Shown in pieces: positions 37,068 to 45,079 of a stretch of 64,000 nucleotides of DNA (positions are counted from its first letter, which is position 1; each line of letters opens with the position of its first letter). Origin of the DNA: Acuticoccus kalidii (GTDB lineage: Bacteria; Pseudomonadota; Alphaproteobacteria; Rhizobiales; Amorphaceae); the NCBI RefSeq assembly GCF_021556395.1, contig NZ_JAKGCS010000024.1, positions 434,001-498,000 on the forward strand, read 5' to 3'. The notes under the pieces were generated by a model that was not told where the DNA came from, did not search any database, and saw only the letters and a list, made by a program, of their open reading frames with translations. A program made the position numbers and the translations under genes.

Positions 37068-38198
37068 ATGTCGAACGGGGCGGTGCGCGATGACGCGCCG
37101 CCCTCCACCGCCACCGAAGGGCCCGCGATGTATGACTTGAGTTGTTCCCGTGTGACGAAGAAGTTCGGCGCGTTTACCGCTGTGTCGGACGTGTCTCTCG
37201 ACATTCCCTCGGGCTCTTTCTTCTCGATTCTCGGCCCGTCAGGGTGCGGCAAGACCACCTTGATGCGGATGATCGCCGGCTTCGAGACGCCCTCCGAGGG
37301 CGACATCAAGATCAAGGGCGAGAGCGTCGTGGCCGTTCCGCCCAACCGGCGCAACGTGAAGATGGTGTTCCAGCATCTGGCCCTCTTCCCGATGATGAGC
37401 GTCGGCGAGAATATCGCCTATGGCCTGCGCTGCCGCGGCGAGAGCCGGGCCGAGATCGGCAAGAAGGTCGCCGGTATTCTCGACCGGGTCGGCCTGCCGG
37501 GCACGACTGACAAACGGATCGAGCAGCTTTCGGGCGGCCAGAAACAGCGCATCGCGATCGCCCGGTGCATGGTGCTCGAGCCTGACGTCCTCCTCCTCGA
37601 CGAACCGCTCGGCGCGTTGGACCTCAAGTTGCGCGAGCACATGAAGATCGAGCTGAAGCTGCTGCAGCACCAGTTCGAGACGACCTTCCTCTACATCACG
37701 CACGACCAGTCCGAAGCGCTCGTCATGTCCGATCAAGTCGCGGTGATGAACGCCGGGCGGTTCGAGCAGATCGGCAGCCCCAAAGCGCTTTACGACGCGC
37801 CGGTGTCCGGCTTCGTCGCCGGCTTCGTGGGCGACGCCAACTGCCTTCCCGGCACCATCGCCGATATGAGCGGCACCGAGGCGCGCGTGATGCTCGATGA
37901 TGGCGGCGCCGTCGTCGGCACGGTCTCCGACGGCAGCACGGTCGGCGACGCGGTCGAGCTGTTCTTGCGGCCCGAAGCGCTCTCACTGCGGGACGGCGAG
38001 GACGGGATGCGCGTCGCCGGCACCGTCGACAGCCTCCTCTTCAACGGCGCCAACTCGCGTATCCTCGTCAAGATCGACACGGGGCAGATGATCGAGGTCG
38101 CCGACCCCTCCCACACCGCCGCAATGGCGGAAGGTGACCCGGTCAGCGTCTCCTGGCGGCCGGAGCGGGCGCGCGTCTTCGCGCGGAGAACGCGCTGA
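37068..38198 (+). CDS. Polyamine-type ABC importer, ATPase
   Basis: A protein of up to 376 residues. Walker A is GPSGCGKTT, the Q-loop VFQHLALFP, the signature LSGGQKQRIAIAR, Walker B VLLLDEPLGALD and the H-loop YITHDQSEA. A C-terminal TOBE-like domain with FLRPEALSL completes a PotA-type ATPase. ATG 37068 lies two bases after the binding-protein stop; a start at ATG 37128, before YDLSCSRV, is equally possible because the first 20 residues are acidic and unlike the family. Confidence 0.9.
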   Translation: MSNGAVRDDAPPSTATEGPAMYDLSCSRVTKKFGAFTAVSDVSLDIPSGSFFSILGPSGCGKTTLMRMIAGFETPSEGDIKIKGESVVAVPPNRRNVKMVFQHLALFPMMSVGENIAYGLRCRGESRAEIGKKVAGILDRVGLPGTTDKRIEQLSGGQKQRIAIARCMVLEPDVLLLDEPLGALDLKLREHMKIELKLLQHQFETTFLYITHDQSEALVMSDQVAVMNAGRFEQIGSPKALYDAPVSGFVAGFVGDANCLPGTIADMSGTEARVMLDDGGAVVGTVSDGSTVGDAVELFLRPEALSLRDGEDGMRVAGTVDSLLFNGANSRILVKIDTGQMIEVADPSHTAAMAEGDPVSVSWRPERARVFARRTR

Positions 38199-39064
38199 TG
38201 GGGCGTGACGCGGGGCGCCTGTCGCTGTTCCTCCTCTTCACGCCGTTCGTGCTGTGGATCGGCCTCCTGATCGTGCTGCCCCAGATCGGGATCGGGTACG
38301 TGTCGCTGCGCGAGAAGATCGGGATCAACGAATTCTCGTTCGGCCTCAAGAACTATGCCGACTTCTTCAACGAGCCGATCTATCGCAACACGTTGTTGCG
38401 CACGGCCTGGATCTCGATCCTCGTCACCGCGCTCGCTTTGGTCATCGGTTTTCCGGTCGCTTATTATATCGCCAAGATCGCGAAGGAACGCAGCCGCGCC
38501 GCGCTCTTCCTGATGTGCCTCATCCCGCTCTGGGTGTCGGACCTCGTGCGCGCCTATGGCTGGATCGTCCTCCTGCGGGAGACCGGCGTCATCTCCACCG
38601 TGCTCCTGCGGCTCGGCATCATCTCCACGCCGATCGAGATGCTCTATAACGACGTCACCGTCATCATCGGCCTCGTCTATACGGTCATCCTGTTCATGAT
38701 CGTCCCGCTGGTCTCGACCCTCCAGGGGATGGACGACGCGCTTCTCGAGGCGGGCTACAATCTCGGCGGCTCGCGCTTCACCGTCTTCCGGCGCATCATC
38801 GTGCCGTATGCGATGCCCGGCATCGTCGCGGGGTGCATTATCACCTTCATGCTGACGGCCGGCAGTTACCTCACGCCGGTTCTGCTCGGCGGCAAGAATT
38901 CGAGCTGGTTCACCGAGCAGATCTACAACCAGTTCATCACACGCTACAATTGGGAGGCCGGGGCCACCTTCGGCGTCCTCCTCCTCCTCTTCACGTCGCT
39001 GGTGGTGTGGGCCGGGCTGATGCTCACCGGGCAGAGCCTCGCGACGACGGTGGCGAAGGATTAG
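38198..39064 (+). CDS. Polyamine-type ABC importer, permease 1 (PotB-like)
   Basis: A 288-residue membrane protein with six helices. The cytosolic EAA loop is DDALLEAGYNLGGSRFTVFR, followed by IIVPYAMPGIVAGC. A large periplasmic segment after helix 1 has NYADFFNEPIY. This is the PotB/PotH type. The ATG overlaps the ATPase stop by one base (TGATG). Confidence 0.9.
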   Translation: MGRDAGRLSLFLLFTPFVLWIGLLIVLPQIGIGYVSLREKIGINEFSFGLKNYADFFNEPIYRNTLLRTAWISILVTALALVIGFPVAYYIAKIAKERSRAALFLMCLIPLWVSDLVRAYGWIVLLRETGVISTVLLRLGIISTPIEMLYNDVTVIIGLVYTVILFMIVPLVSTLQGMDDALLEAGYNLGGSRFTVFRRIIVPYAMPGIVAGCIITFMLTAGSYLTPVLLGGKNSSWFTEQIYNQFITRYNWEAGATFGVLLLLFTSLVVWAGLMLTGQSLATTVAKD

Positions 39065-39067
39065 AGC

Positions 39068-39919
39068 ATGCCCTCAGCCCCGCATCTTCGCTGGATCTAC
39101 CGCGCCTATGTGGCGATCTTCTTCCTCTATCTGATCGCCCCGCTCATCGCGGCGGGGGCGTTCGCCTTCAACGATTCGCTGTTTCCGTCTTTGCCCTGGC
39201 GCGGCTTCACGCTCGACTGGTTCTTCTCGCCGACCGAGCCGAAACTCGGCCTCCTCCACGACAGCCGCCTCCTACGCGGCATGGGCAATTCGCTTTATAT
39301 CGGCCTTCTCGTCGCCGCGCTCGCCGTGGCCGCGGGCACGTCGAACGCGTTCTTGTTCGAGCGCAAGCAGTTTCCGTTCAAGTCGACGCTCTACATTCTG
39401 ATGATCGTACCGCTGGTGATTCCGGGCGTCATTCTCGGCATCTCGATCCTCGTGTTCGCCTCGATGATCGCCAATTTCGCGGACCGGCAACTCGGTCTCT
39501 TCGTCACCTGGCTGCGCCCCGGCATCCCGCTGATCGTCCTCGGCCAGGCGGCGTTTTTGACGACGATCACCTCGCTCGTCATTTCCGCCCGCCTTAAGAA
39601 GTTCGACATCTCGCTCGAAGAGGCGGCGCTCAATCTCGGCGCGTCCAAGCTGAGGGTGCTGATGACCGTGACGCTGCCGTTCCTGTTTCCGGCGATCTTC
39701 TCGGCCTTCATCGTGGCGTTCCTGGTCTCGTTCGAGAACTTCAACACCACCTTGATGCTGGTGGGCTCGGACGCGCCTTTGACGATCACGATGTACGACC
39801 GGATGGTGAAGGTCGGCTCCACCCCGGTCCTCAACGCCGTCTCGGTTGTGTTGATGCTGGGCTCGGGACTGCTCGCGCTGGCCTCCGTCCTCGTTCAGAG
39901 GCCGAGCAAATCCGCCTGA
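39068..39919 (+). CDS. Polyamine-type ABC importer, permease 2 (PotC-like)
   Basis: A 283-residue membrane protein with six helices, PotC/PotI type. The EAA loop is ISLEEAALNLGASKLRVLM, followed by TVTLPFLFPAIFSAF. FAFNDSLFPSLPWRGFTLDW in the first periplasmic part is characteristic. It is the last gene of the transport operon and is followed by a very strong hairpin. Confidence 0.9.
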   Translation: MPSAPHLRWIYRAYVAIFFLYLIAPLIAAGAFAFNDSLFPSLPWRGFTLDWFFSPTEPKLGLLHDSRLLRGMGNSLYIGLLVAALAVAAGTSNAFLFERKQFPFKSTLYILMIVPLVIPGVILGISILVFASMIANFADRQLGLFVTWLRPGIPLIVLGQAAFLTTITSLVISARLKKFDISLEEAALNLGASKLRVLMTVTLPFLFPAIFSAFIVAFLVSFENFNTTLMLVGSDAPLTITMYDRMVKVGSTPVLNAVSVVLMLGSGLLALASVLVQRPSKSA

Positions 39920-39963
39920 GGTGGCCGCCCGGCGCGGCCGATCCCGGCCCCCGGACATGAAAA

Positions 39964-40006
39964 CGCGCCCCGCCCGCACGCCGAAAAAGCGTGCGGGCGG
40001 GGCGCG
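39964..40006. terminator. Strong bidirectional terminator with perfect 18-bp stem
   Basis: CGCGCCCCGCCCGCACGC (39964-39981) pairs completely with 39989-40006 around the loop CGAAAAA. It lies between the converging permease and enolase-superfamily genes. Confidence 0.85.
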
Positions 40007-40021
40007 CGAGCGCAAGCGGCG

Positions 40022-41221
40022 CTAGGCGATCGAGGCGAAGGCCTCCGGCATCCAATGGACCTCGCGCCGGCTCGCCCGGAAGAAGCATTGCCCATATTTT
40101 GCGAGCTTGTCCTCGTCGATCTCGACGCCGAGGCCCGGCGCCTGGGGCATGTCGAACCAACCTCGATTGTGAAGGAGCGGCGTCTTGAAGATCGCATCGC
40201 GTGCCTCGGGCACCCAGCCCGGCGGCGACAGCGGATATTCATAAAGCATCTCATCGGCAAAGCCGCTCGCCGCGAACACGTGCGCGTTGACGATGAAGCC
40301 GAAGCTGGTGGACCAGCAATGCGGCGTGAATTTCAGCCCCGCCTCGCGGCAGAGCTTCGCAATGTCGAGGCATTGCTTGACGCCGCCCGCCCACATCGCG
40401 TCCGGCTGGAAGATGGCGTAGGCGCCCATCCGCAGCATCCGCGCGAGCTCGCTATAGCCGGCGAAATGCAATTCGCCCCCGGCGATCGGCACGCGCGAAT
40501 AGGCCGTGAGCTCGGCCATCTCTTCATGCCACTCGCCGAAAAGCGGCTCCTCCACCCAGGCGAGCCCCACATCCGCCGCCGCGTCCGCGAACCGCTTCGC
40601 CCGGTCGAGCGACCAGAGCGGCGCGTCGCCGTTTTGCGTCAAGCGGAACGCCTGATTGCAGTCGACGGCGATCTTCATGCGTCCCGCCATGTGGGTGGCG
40701 ACATCGCTGATATGGGCGATGTCGACCGCCTCGTCCCAGTCGTGGACGCGGATCTTCATCGTCTCGAAGCCTTCGGAAAGGCGCGCTTCCGCCTCCTCGC
40801 GCCGGGCCGCGGGCTCGCGCAATTCACCGGACGAAGCGTAAAGCTTCAGCCGGTCATGCGTGCCACCGAGGAGCTTGTAGAGCGGCATGTTCGCGGTCTT
40901 GGCGTTGATGTCCCAGAAGGCCGGCTCGATCCACCAATTGAAGTTGCCGCCGACCGCCATGATGTGGATCCGCTCACTGAGCCGGTCGATATCGGTGGGG
41001 CTTTCGCCGAGAAATAGGCTCGCGAGGAGATCGCCGAGGCCGGCTCGTTCGCGCCCGGCCGCCGGAAACGCGCTCCATCCGTCGACACCATCGTCGGTGA
41101 TGAAGCGCACGACGCAGGAGGTGGTCTTCTCCCGTATCGTTCCGGGGATCCAGGATGGCGCGAACGGCGCCGGCAATGGCGCGCTCACATGATAGAGCTC
41201 GACGCGATCAAGCACCTGCAT
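40022..41221 (-). CDS. Enolase-superfamily (mandelate racemase-like) acid sugar enzyme
   Basis: A 399-residue enzyme. FETMKIRVHDWDEAVD has a K-x-R pair, IAVDCNQAF the first metal Asp, WVEEPLFGEWHEEM the Glu, IAGGELHF the next Glu, and FTPHCWSTSFG the His. This set fits mandelate-racemase-subgroup dehydratases or epimerases of aldonic or uronic acids. It differs clearly from the enzyme at 32025, so the two are not recent duplicates. ATG 41221 has GAAGAGG upstream. It is divergent from a CUT1 sugar transport operon across a 735-bp gap, so a sugar-acid substrate is likely here. Confidence 0.85.
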   Translation of the reverse strand: MQVLDRVELYHVSAPLPAPFAPSWIPGTIREKTTSCVVRFITDDGVDGWSAFPAAGRERAGLGDLLASLFLGESPTDIDRLSERIHIMAVGGNFNWWIEPAFWDINAKTANMPLYKLLGGTHDRLKLYASSGELREPAARREEAEARLSEGFETMKIRVHDWDEAVDIAHISDVATHMAGRMKIAVDCNQAFRLTQNGDAPLWSLDRAKRFADAAADVGLAWVEEPLFGEWHEEMAELTAYSRVPIAGGELHFAGYSELARMLRMGAYAIFQPDAMWAGGVKQCLDIAKLCREAGLKFTPHCWSTSFGFIVNAHVFAASGFADEMLYEYPLSPPGWVPEARDAIFKTPLLHNRGWFDMPQAPGLGVEIDEDKLAKYGQCFFRASRREVHWMPEAFASIA

Positions 41222-41563
41222 TCGTGGCCTCTTCTCAATCGGCTGATGGGTATCACGGCTGGCGCGGCGACCGCCGAAGGGCCGCGCCATTTTTGCGAGC
41301 CTATGGGGGGAATGAAGGCCGGTTGATATCCAATGCGATCATTGGGCGAGGCCAATCCGTGAGCCCGTGAGCCCGTTCCCGACCGACGCGTTGGCGTGAC
41401 GAGCGCCGCCTTACGGCAGGGGCGTCGCATCTGGCGGGGCAGAAACTGCCTTTAGGCAATAATCCACATCGCCTATATGCCGCTTTTAGGGAGTTGGCAT
41501 CATGACCAGAGCAGACCATGCGCTCGATATTCAACTCACCTGCGCGCTTCCGACGCGCCCAGT

Positions 41564-41597
41564 CTGCTGCGCCCGGCGGGTGCGCCGGGCGCAGCAG
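41564..41597. terminator. Perfect 15-bp hairpin inside the long intergenic region
   Basis: CTGCTGCGCCCGGCG (41564-41578) and its exact inverse (41583-41597) enclose a GGTG loop. It is about 340 bp from each flanking gene, so it terminates neither directly. It may end an unannotated transcript. Confidence 0.55.
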
Positions 41598-41826
41598 GAT
41601 CCGTGAAATATGTGGTCACACCATGATCGAGCCACGTCGCCGGTGAGGCCAGTGCATGCAGAGCCGAGCAGCCCCCGGAGCTATCGCCCAATTGGCGACC
41701 GCACCGATCGCGCGACATCGCTTTGTCGCCACGGATCCTCCCAGCGCATAGAGATTGCACCGCCACCGGGCAGCACGCCCGGCCTCGACGGATCACAGCT
41801 CATTTATCCGCATCGTGGAATGTAAG

Positions 41827-41837
41827 TTGTTATACCA
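41827..41837. promoter_or_regulatory. GntR (FadR-type) consensus-like dyad
   Basis: TTGTTATACCA fits TNGTNNNACNA, the general half-site pattern of FadR-type GntR proteins. It overlaps the likely promoter of the CUT1 operon. A single short match, so weak evidence. Confidence 0.25.
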
Positions 41838-41956
41838 GTTGACAGTTAGGCCCATGCGCGCAAACCTTCCGACTGCAACGCTGCGAGAAGCCACACTGCT
41901 TTTATACAAGCGACGCCAATTGATATATCCGACGCGAGTTCGGACGGGAGGAAACA

Positions 41957-43198
41957 ATGTCGAGACTGACGATCGCCACGATGGTGGCGAGCGGATGCGT
42001 CCTTGCGCTTGCGACGACCGCGTCTGCTCAAGATCTCAATGTTTGGTCGATTTCCTATAATAGCGACGCCCAGCGCAACGCGCTTCGCGGCGCGGCCGCG
42101 GCGTTCGAGGAGAAGAATCCCGGCACGAATGTCGAGATCACGATGCGCGGGACCGACGAGCACAAGACCGCACTGCGCGTGTCGGCGGGCTCGGACCGGG
42201 GACCGGACATCTATCTGAGCTGGGCCGGCCGTGGCCTCGGCGGCGAATATGTCCTCGCCGGACTGAGCCGCGACCTTACCGAATATTATGAGGGCACCGA
42301 CCTCGCGGACCGCTTCTCGACGCCTGCCCTTGCCTTCGTCGACCAGTTCGGGGACGGCATGCACGGCGTCCCCTTCCGGTTTACCGGCGAAGCCGTGATG
42401 TACGACAAGCGGGCCTTCGAGAAGGCCGGCATCACCGAAGAGCCGCAGAGTTACGAAGAACTCGTCGCAGCCGCCGAGGCACTCAAGGAAGCCGGCATCC
42501 CCGCCTTCGCCTTCGGCGGGACCGTCAACTGGCATCTGATGCGGCTGATGGACAACATCCTCGAGGCGGTCTGCGATGCCGAAACGCACGATGCGTTGAT
42601 GGAGATGCAGCTCGATTGGCGCGAAACCCCGTGCGCAGAGGAATCGTTTGCCGAGCTCGAAATGTGGGCGAACAACTACATCCTCTCCCCGTTCATGGGT
42701 ATCGACAACAAGCAGGCCTTCTCCCTCTTCGTCGGCCAGCGGGCGGCGATGGTTCTCGAGACCGATTCCCAGGTGAACACCCTCGTCGAGGCCGGCGCTG
42801 ATCTCGACGATTATGGGCTGTTCAAGTTCCCGACTCCGTCCGGCCGCCTCTACGGCTTCGCCGAATATCTCTACGTCTCCTCCAAGACGCAGAATCCCGA
42901 GCTCGCCATGGCGTTCATCGACATGTTCACCGGCGCGGAATATCAGAGCCAGATCAAGGGTGCATTCGGTGCGCTTCCGGTCAATGTCGAGGTCGATCCC
43001 GGCAGCGACAACGAGCTTTACAACACATGGCTCACGTTGCTCGAAGAAGCGCCGGGCACGTTTGTGAATGGCGACCAAGCCTTTCCGCTCGATGTCACCA
43101 CCGAATATTTCCGCGTCATCAACCAGGTGGCGACCGGTGACCTGACGCCCGCCGAGGCGGCCGACGCGATGGCGACGTTCATCGACAACCGAGACTGA
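41957..43198 (+). CDS. CUT1 sugar ABC importer, binding protein (system A)
   Basis: A 413-residue family-1 extracellular solute-binding protein. The signal peptide ends ATTASAQ; the mature part begins DLNVWSISYNSDAQRNALRG. AFEEKNPGTNVEITMRG is the typical first strand-helix unit, GVPFRFTGEAVMYDK the hinge and ligand-loop region, and VGQRAAMVLETDSQV the second lobe. GGGAGGA precedes ATG 41957. A hairpin follows the gene, then two permeases. Confidence 0.9.
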   Translation: MSRLTIATMVASGCVLALATTASAQDLNVWSISYNSDAQRNALRGAAAAFEEKNPGTNVEITMRGTDEHKTALRVSAGSDRGPDIYLSWAGRGLGGEYVLAGLSRDLTEYYEGTDLADRFSTPALAFVDQFGDGMHGVPFRFTGEAVMYDKRAFEKAGITEEPQSYEELVAAAEALKEAGIPAFAFGGTVNWHLMRLMDNILEAVCDAETHDALMEMQLDWRETPCAEESFAELEMWANNYILSPFMGIDNKQAFSLFVGQRAAMVLETDSQVNTLVEAGADLDDYGLFKFPTPSGRLYGFAEYLYVSSKTQNPELAMAFIDMFTGAEYQSQIKGAFGALPVNVEVDPGSDNELYNTWLTLLEEAPGTFVNGDQAFPLDVTTEYFRVINQVATGDLTPAEAADAMATFIDNRD

Positions 43199-43204
43199 GC
43201 CACG

Positions 43205-43227
43205 CGCGCCCCGCAGTGCGGGGCGCG
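43205..43227 (+). other. Hairpin between binding-protein and permease genes
   Basis: CGCGCCCCGC and GCGGGGCGCG form a perfect 10-bp stem with an AGT loop, 6 bases after the binding-protein stop. Such structures stabilise the upstream message and reduce read-through, giving more binding protein than permease. Confidence 0.6.
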
Positions 43228-43257
43228 TCCTGCCGTCCGCCCCGGCCGCATGCGGCC

Positions 43258-44172
43258 ATGCCAACGGATTTCGCGATGCTGAACCCGCGCCTTCTGCAGA
43301 CGCCGCGCGCGCACGCGCTCATTCTGCTTGCACCGGCGCTCATCGTCTACACGGTGTTTGCCATATGGCCGATGATCAACGTCATCGTCCTCAGCGTGCA
43401 ACGATGGGATGGGCTGTCCGATGCCCGAACGTTTGTCGGGCTCGCCAATTACGAGCATATCTTCTTGCGGGATCCCGTCTATTGGGTCGCATTCCGCAAC
43501 ACGATTTTGTGGACGGTGCTGTCGGTCATCTTCCCGCCGGTCATCGGCCTCTTGCTGGCCCTCGGCCTCAATGAACGCCTGTTCGGACGGGGCGCGCTGC
43601 GCGTCGTCTATTACTTGCCCGTGATCATCGCCCCGATCGCGGTCGCCACCATGTGGCGGTGGATGTACGACCCATTCTTCGGGCTGTTCAATCAACTCCT
43701 CACCAATGCCGGGCTCGAATGGCTCATCCGCGACTGGCTCGGGGACCGGACGATCGCCCTTTATTCGGTGTTCGTCGCCTACACGTGGCAATCCGTCGGC
43801 TTTTCCATGGTGCTGTTCCTCGCGGGGCTGCAAAGCGTCGACCGCTCCCTCGTCGAGGCGGCGCACATTGACGGCGCGAACCGTTGGCGTGTGTTCCGCC
43901 ATGTGACGTTGCCGGCGCTGAAGCCTGTCCTCACCATCGTCCTTGTGCTGTCGATCATCAATTCCCTGAAGGCGTTCGACATCATCTACGGCATGACCCA
44001 GGGCGGCCCCGCCCAGTCGACGCAGATGCTCGCCCTCTGGGCGTTCACCCAAGCCATGCAGATCTTCGATTTCGGCCGCGGCGGTGCGATCTCCGTGACG
44101 CTGCTCGTGATCACGCTTCTGATCGTCGTGCCGTATCTGCGCTGGACGCAACGTGAGGAGGGCCGGCCATGA
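43258..44172 (+). CDS. CUT1 sugar ABC importer, permease 1 (system A)
   Basis: A 304-residue MalF/UgpA-type permease with six helices. ILLAPALIVYTVFAIWPMI is helix 1, and the EAA loop is VEAAHIDGANRWRVFRHV followed by TLPALKPVLTIVL. GMTQGGPAQSTQML is the usual late loop. ATG 43258 is chosen; ATG 43276 is an alternative. It overlaps the next permease by ATGA. Confidence 0.9.
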   Translation: MPTDFAMLNPRLLQTPRAHALILLAPALIVYTVFAIWPMINVIVLSVQRWDGLSDARTFVGLANYEHIFLRDPVYWVAFRNTILWTVLSVIFPPVIGLLLALGLNERLFGRGALRVVYYLPVIIAPIAVATMWRWMYDPFFGLFNQLLTNAGLEWLIRDWLGDRTIALYSVFVAYTWQSVGFSMVLFLAGLQSVDRSLVEAAHIDGANRWRVFRHVTLPALKPVLTIVLVLSIINSLKAFDIIYGMTQGGPAQSTQMLALWAFTQAMQIFDFGRGGAISVTLLVITLLIVVPYLRWTQREEGRP

Positions 44173-45044
44173 CCGCTGTCACGACCACCCGCCCGGCCGA
44201 CGAGATCGTCCCCGCGAAACGCCGTGATCCGCTGCTGATCGCGCTGTGGATCACCTTGGTGGTGATCGCCCTCATCTGGATCGCGCCGTTCGTCTTCATC
44301 TTCTTCACGTCGCTGAAGTCGAATGCGGAGGTAATGTCGTCGAGCGCCTTCGCCCCGCCGGCGTCGGTCCACTGGCCGAACTTCGAGGGAGCCTGGCGCA
44401 ACGGCGATTTCGGCCGCACGCTCATCAACAGCACCATCATCTCGTTCGTGAAGGTGCCGCTCGGGCTGCTGATCTCGGCGATGGCCGCCTACGCCCTCGC
44501 CCGGATCCGCCTCCGGTGGAACAAGGCGCTGGTGCTCTTCGTCCTGTTCGGCACGATGATCCCCTTCCAGGTCATGCTCGCGCCGCTCTTCACGCTCGTG
44601 AACGGGCTCGGCCTCATCGACACCTATGTCGGCATCATTCTGCCCTATCTCGCATTCGGCGTGCCCTACCAGGTGTTCATCCTGCAAGGTTTCTTCCGCG
44701 CCGTGCCGAAGGAGCTGTCGGAGGCCGCTTTGATCGACGGCGCCTCCCACATCACCGTCTTCCGCCGGATCTTCCTGCCCATCTCGCTGCCGGTGCTGGC
44801 AGCGCTCCTGATCCTGGACTTCGTCAACACCTGGAACGAGTTCGCCATGGCACTCGTGATCCTGCAGGACAGCGCCATGTGGACGCTGCCGCTCGGGCTG
44901 ATGTCGTTCCAAGGCCAATTCTCGAGCGATTACGGACAACTCAACGCGGCCATCGTGATGACCGTGCTGCCCGCCATGATCGTCTACCTGATCTTCCAAC
45001 GATACTTCGTGAGCGGCCTCACCTCCGGCGCCCTCAAGGGCTGA
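44169..45044 (+). CDS. CUT1 sugar ABC importer, permease 2 (system A)
   Basis: A 291-residue MalG/UgpE-type permease. The N-terminal segment has a helix in IALIWIAPFVFIFFTSLKS, followed by the typical K-S/T-N-x-E loop. The EAA loop is LSEAALIDGASHITVFRRIF with LPISLPVLAALLIL. The C-terminus [12 protein letters not shown] is the classic MalG-type end. Confidence 0.9.
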   Translation: MTAVTTTRPADEIVPAKRRDPLLIALWITLVVIALIWIAPFVFIFFTSLKSNAEVMSSSAFAPPASVHWPNFEGAWRNGDFGRTLINSTIISFVKVPLGLLISAMAAYALARIRLRWNKALVLFVLFGTMIPFQVMLAPLFTLVNGLGLIDTYVGIILPYLAFGVPYQVFILQGFFRAVPKELSEAALIDGASHITVFRRIFLPISLPVLAALLILDFVNTWNEFAMALVILQDSAMWTLPLGLMSFQGQFSSDYGQLNAAIVMTVLPAMIVYLIFQRYFVSGLTSGALKG

Positions 45045-45079
45045 AGATCGCGTCCAACCGAACCGAGGACCACACTTCC

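Larger units (their letters stand above)
41222..41956. other. 735-bp divergent intergenic region
   Basis: No supported gene. It has lower coding density and more TA-rich stretches than its surroundings. Contents are a perfect 15-bp hairpin at 41564-41597, a GntR-like dyad at 41827-41837, TTGACA at 41839-41844, and AT-rich segments (TTTTATACAAG near 41899, TTGATATATCC near 41920) that probably form the transporter promoter. It could also hide a small RNA or a remnant of a lost gene. Confidence 0.5.

Noticed and set aside
32025..41221. The two enolase-superfamily genes as a recent tandem duplication
   Set aside because: Their active-site segments differ throughout (FKFRIG against MKIRVH, DANSCY against DCNQAF), and the lengths differ by 30 residues, so they are distant family members.
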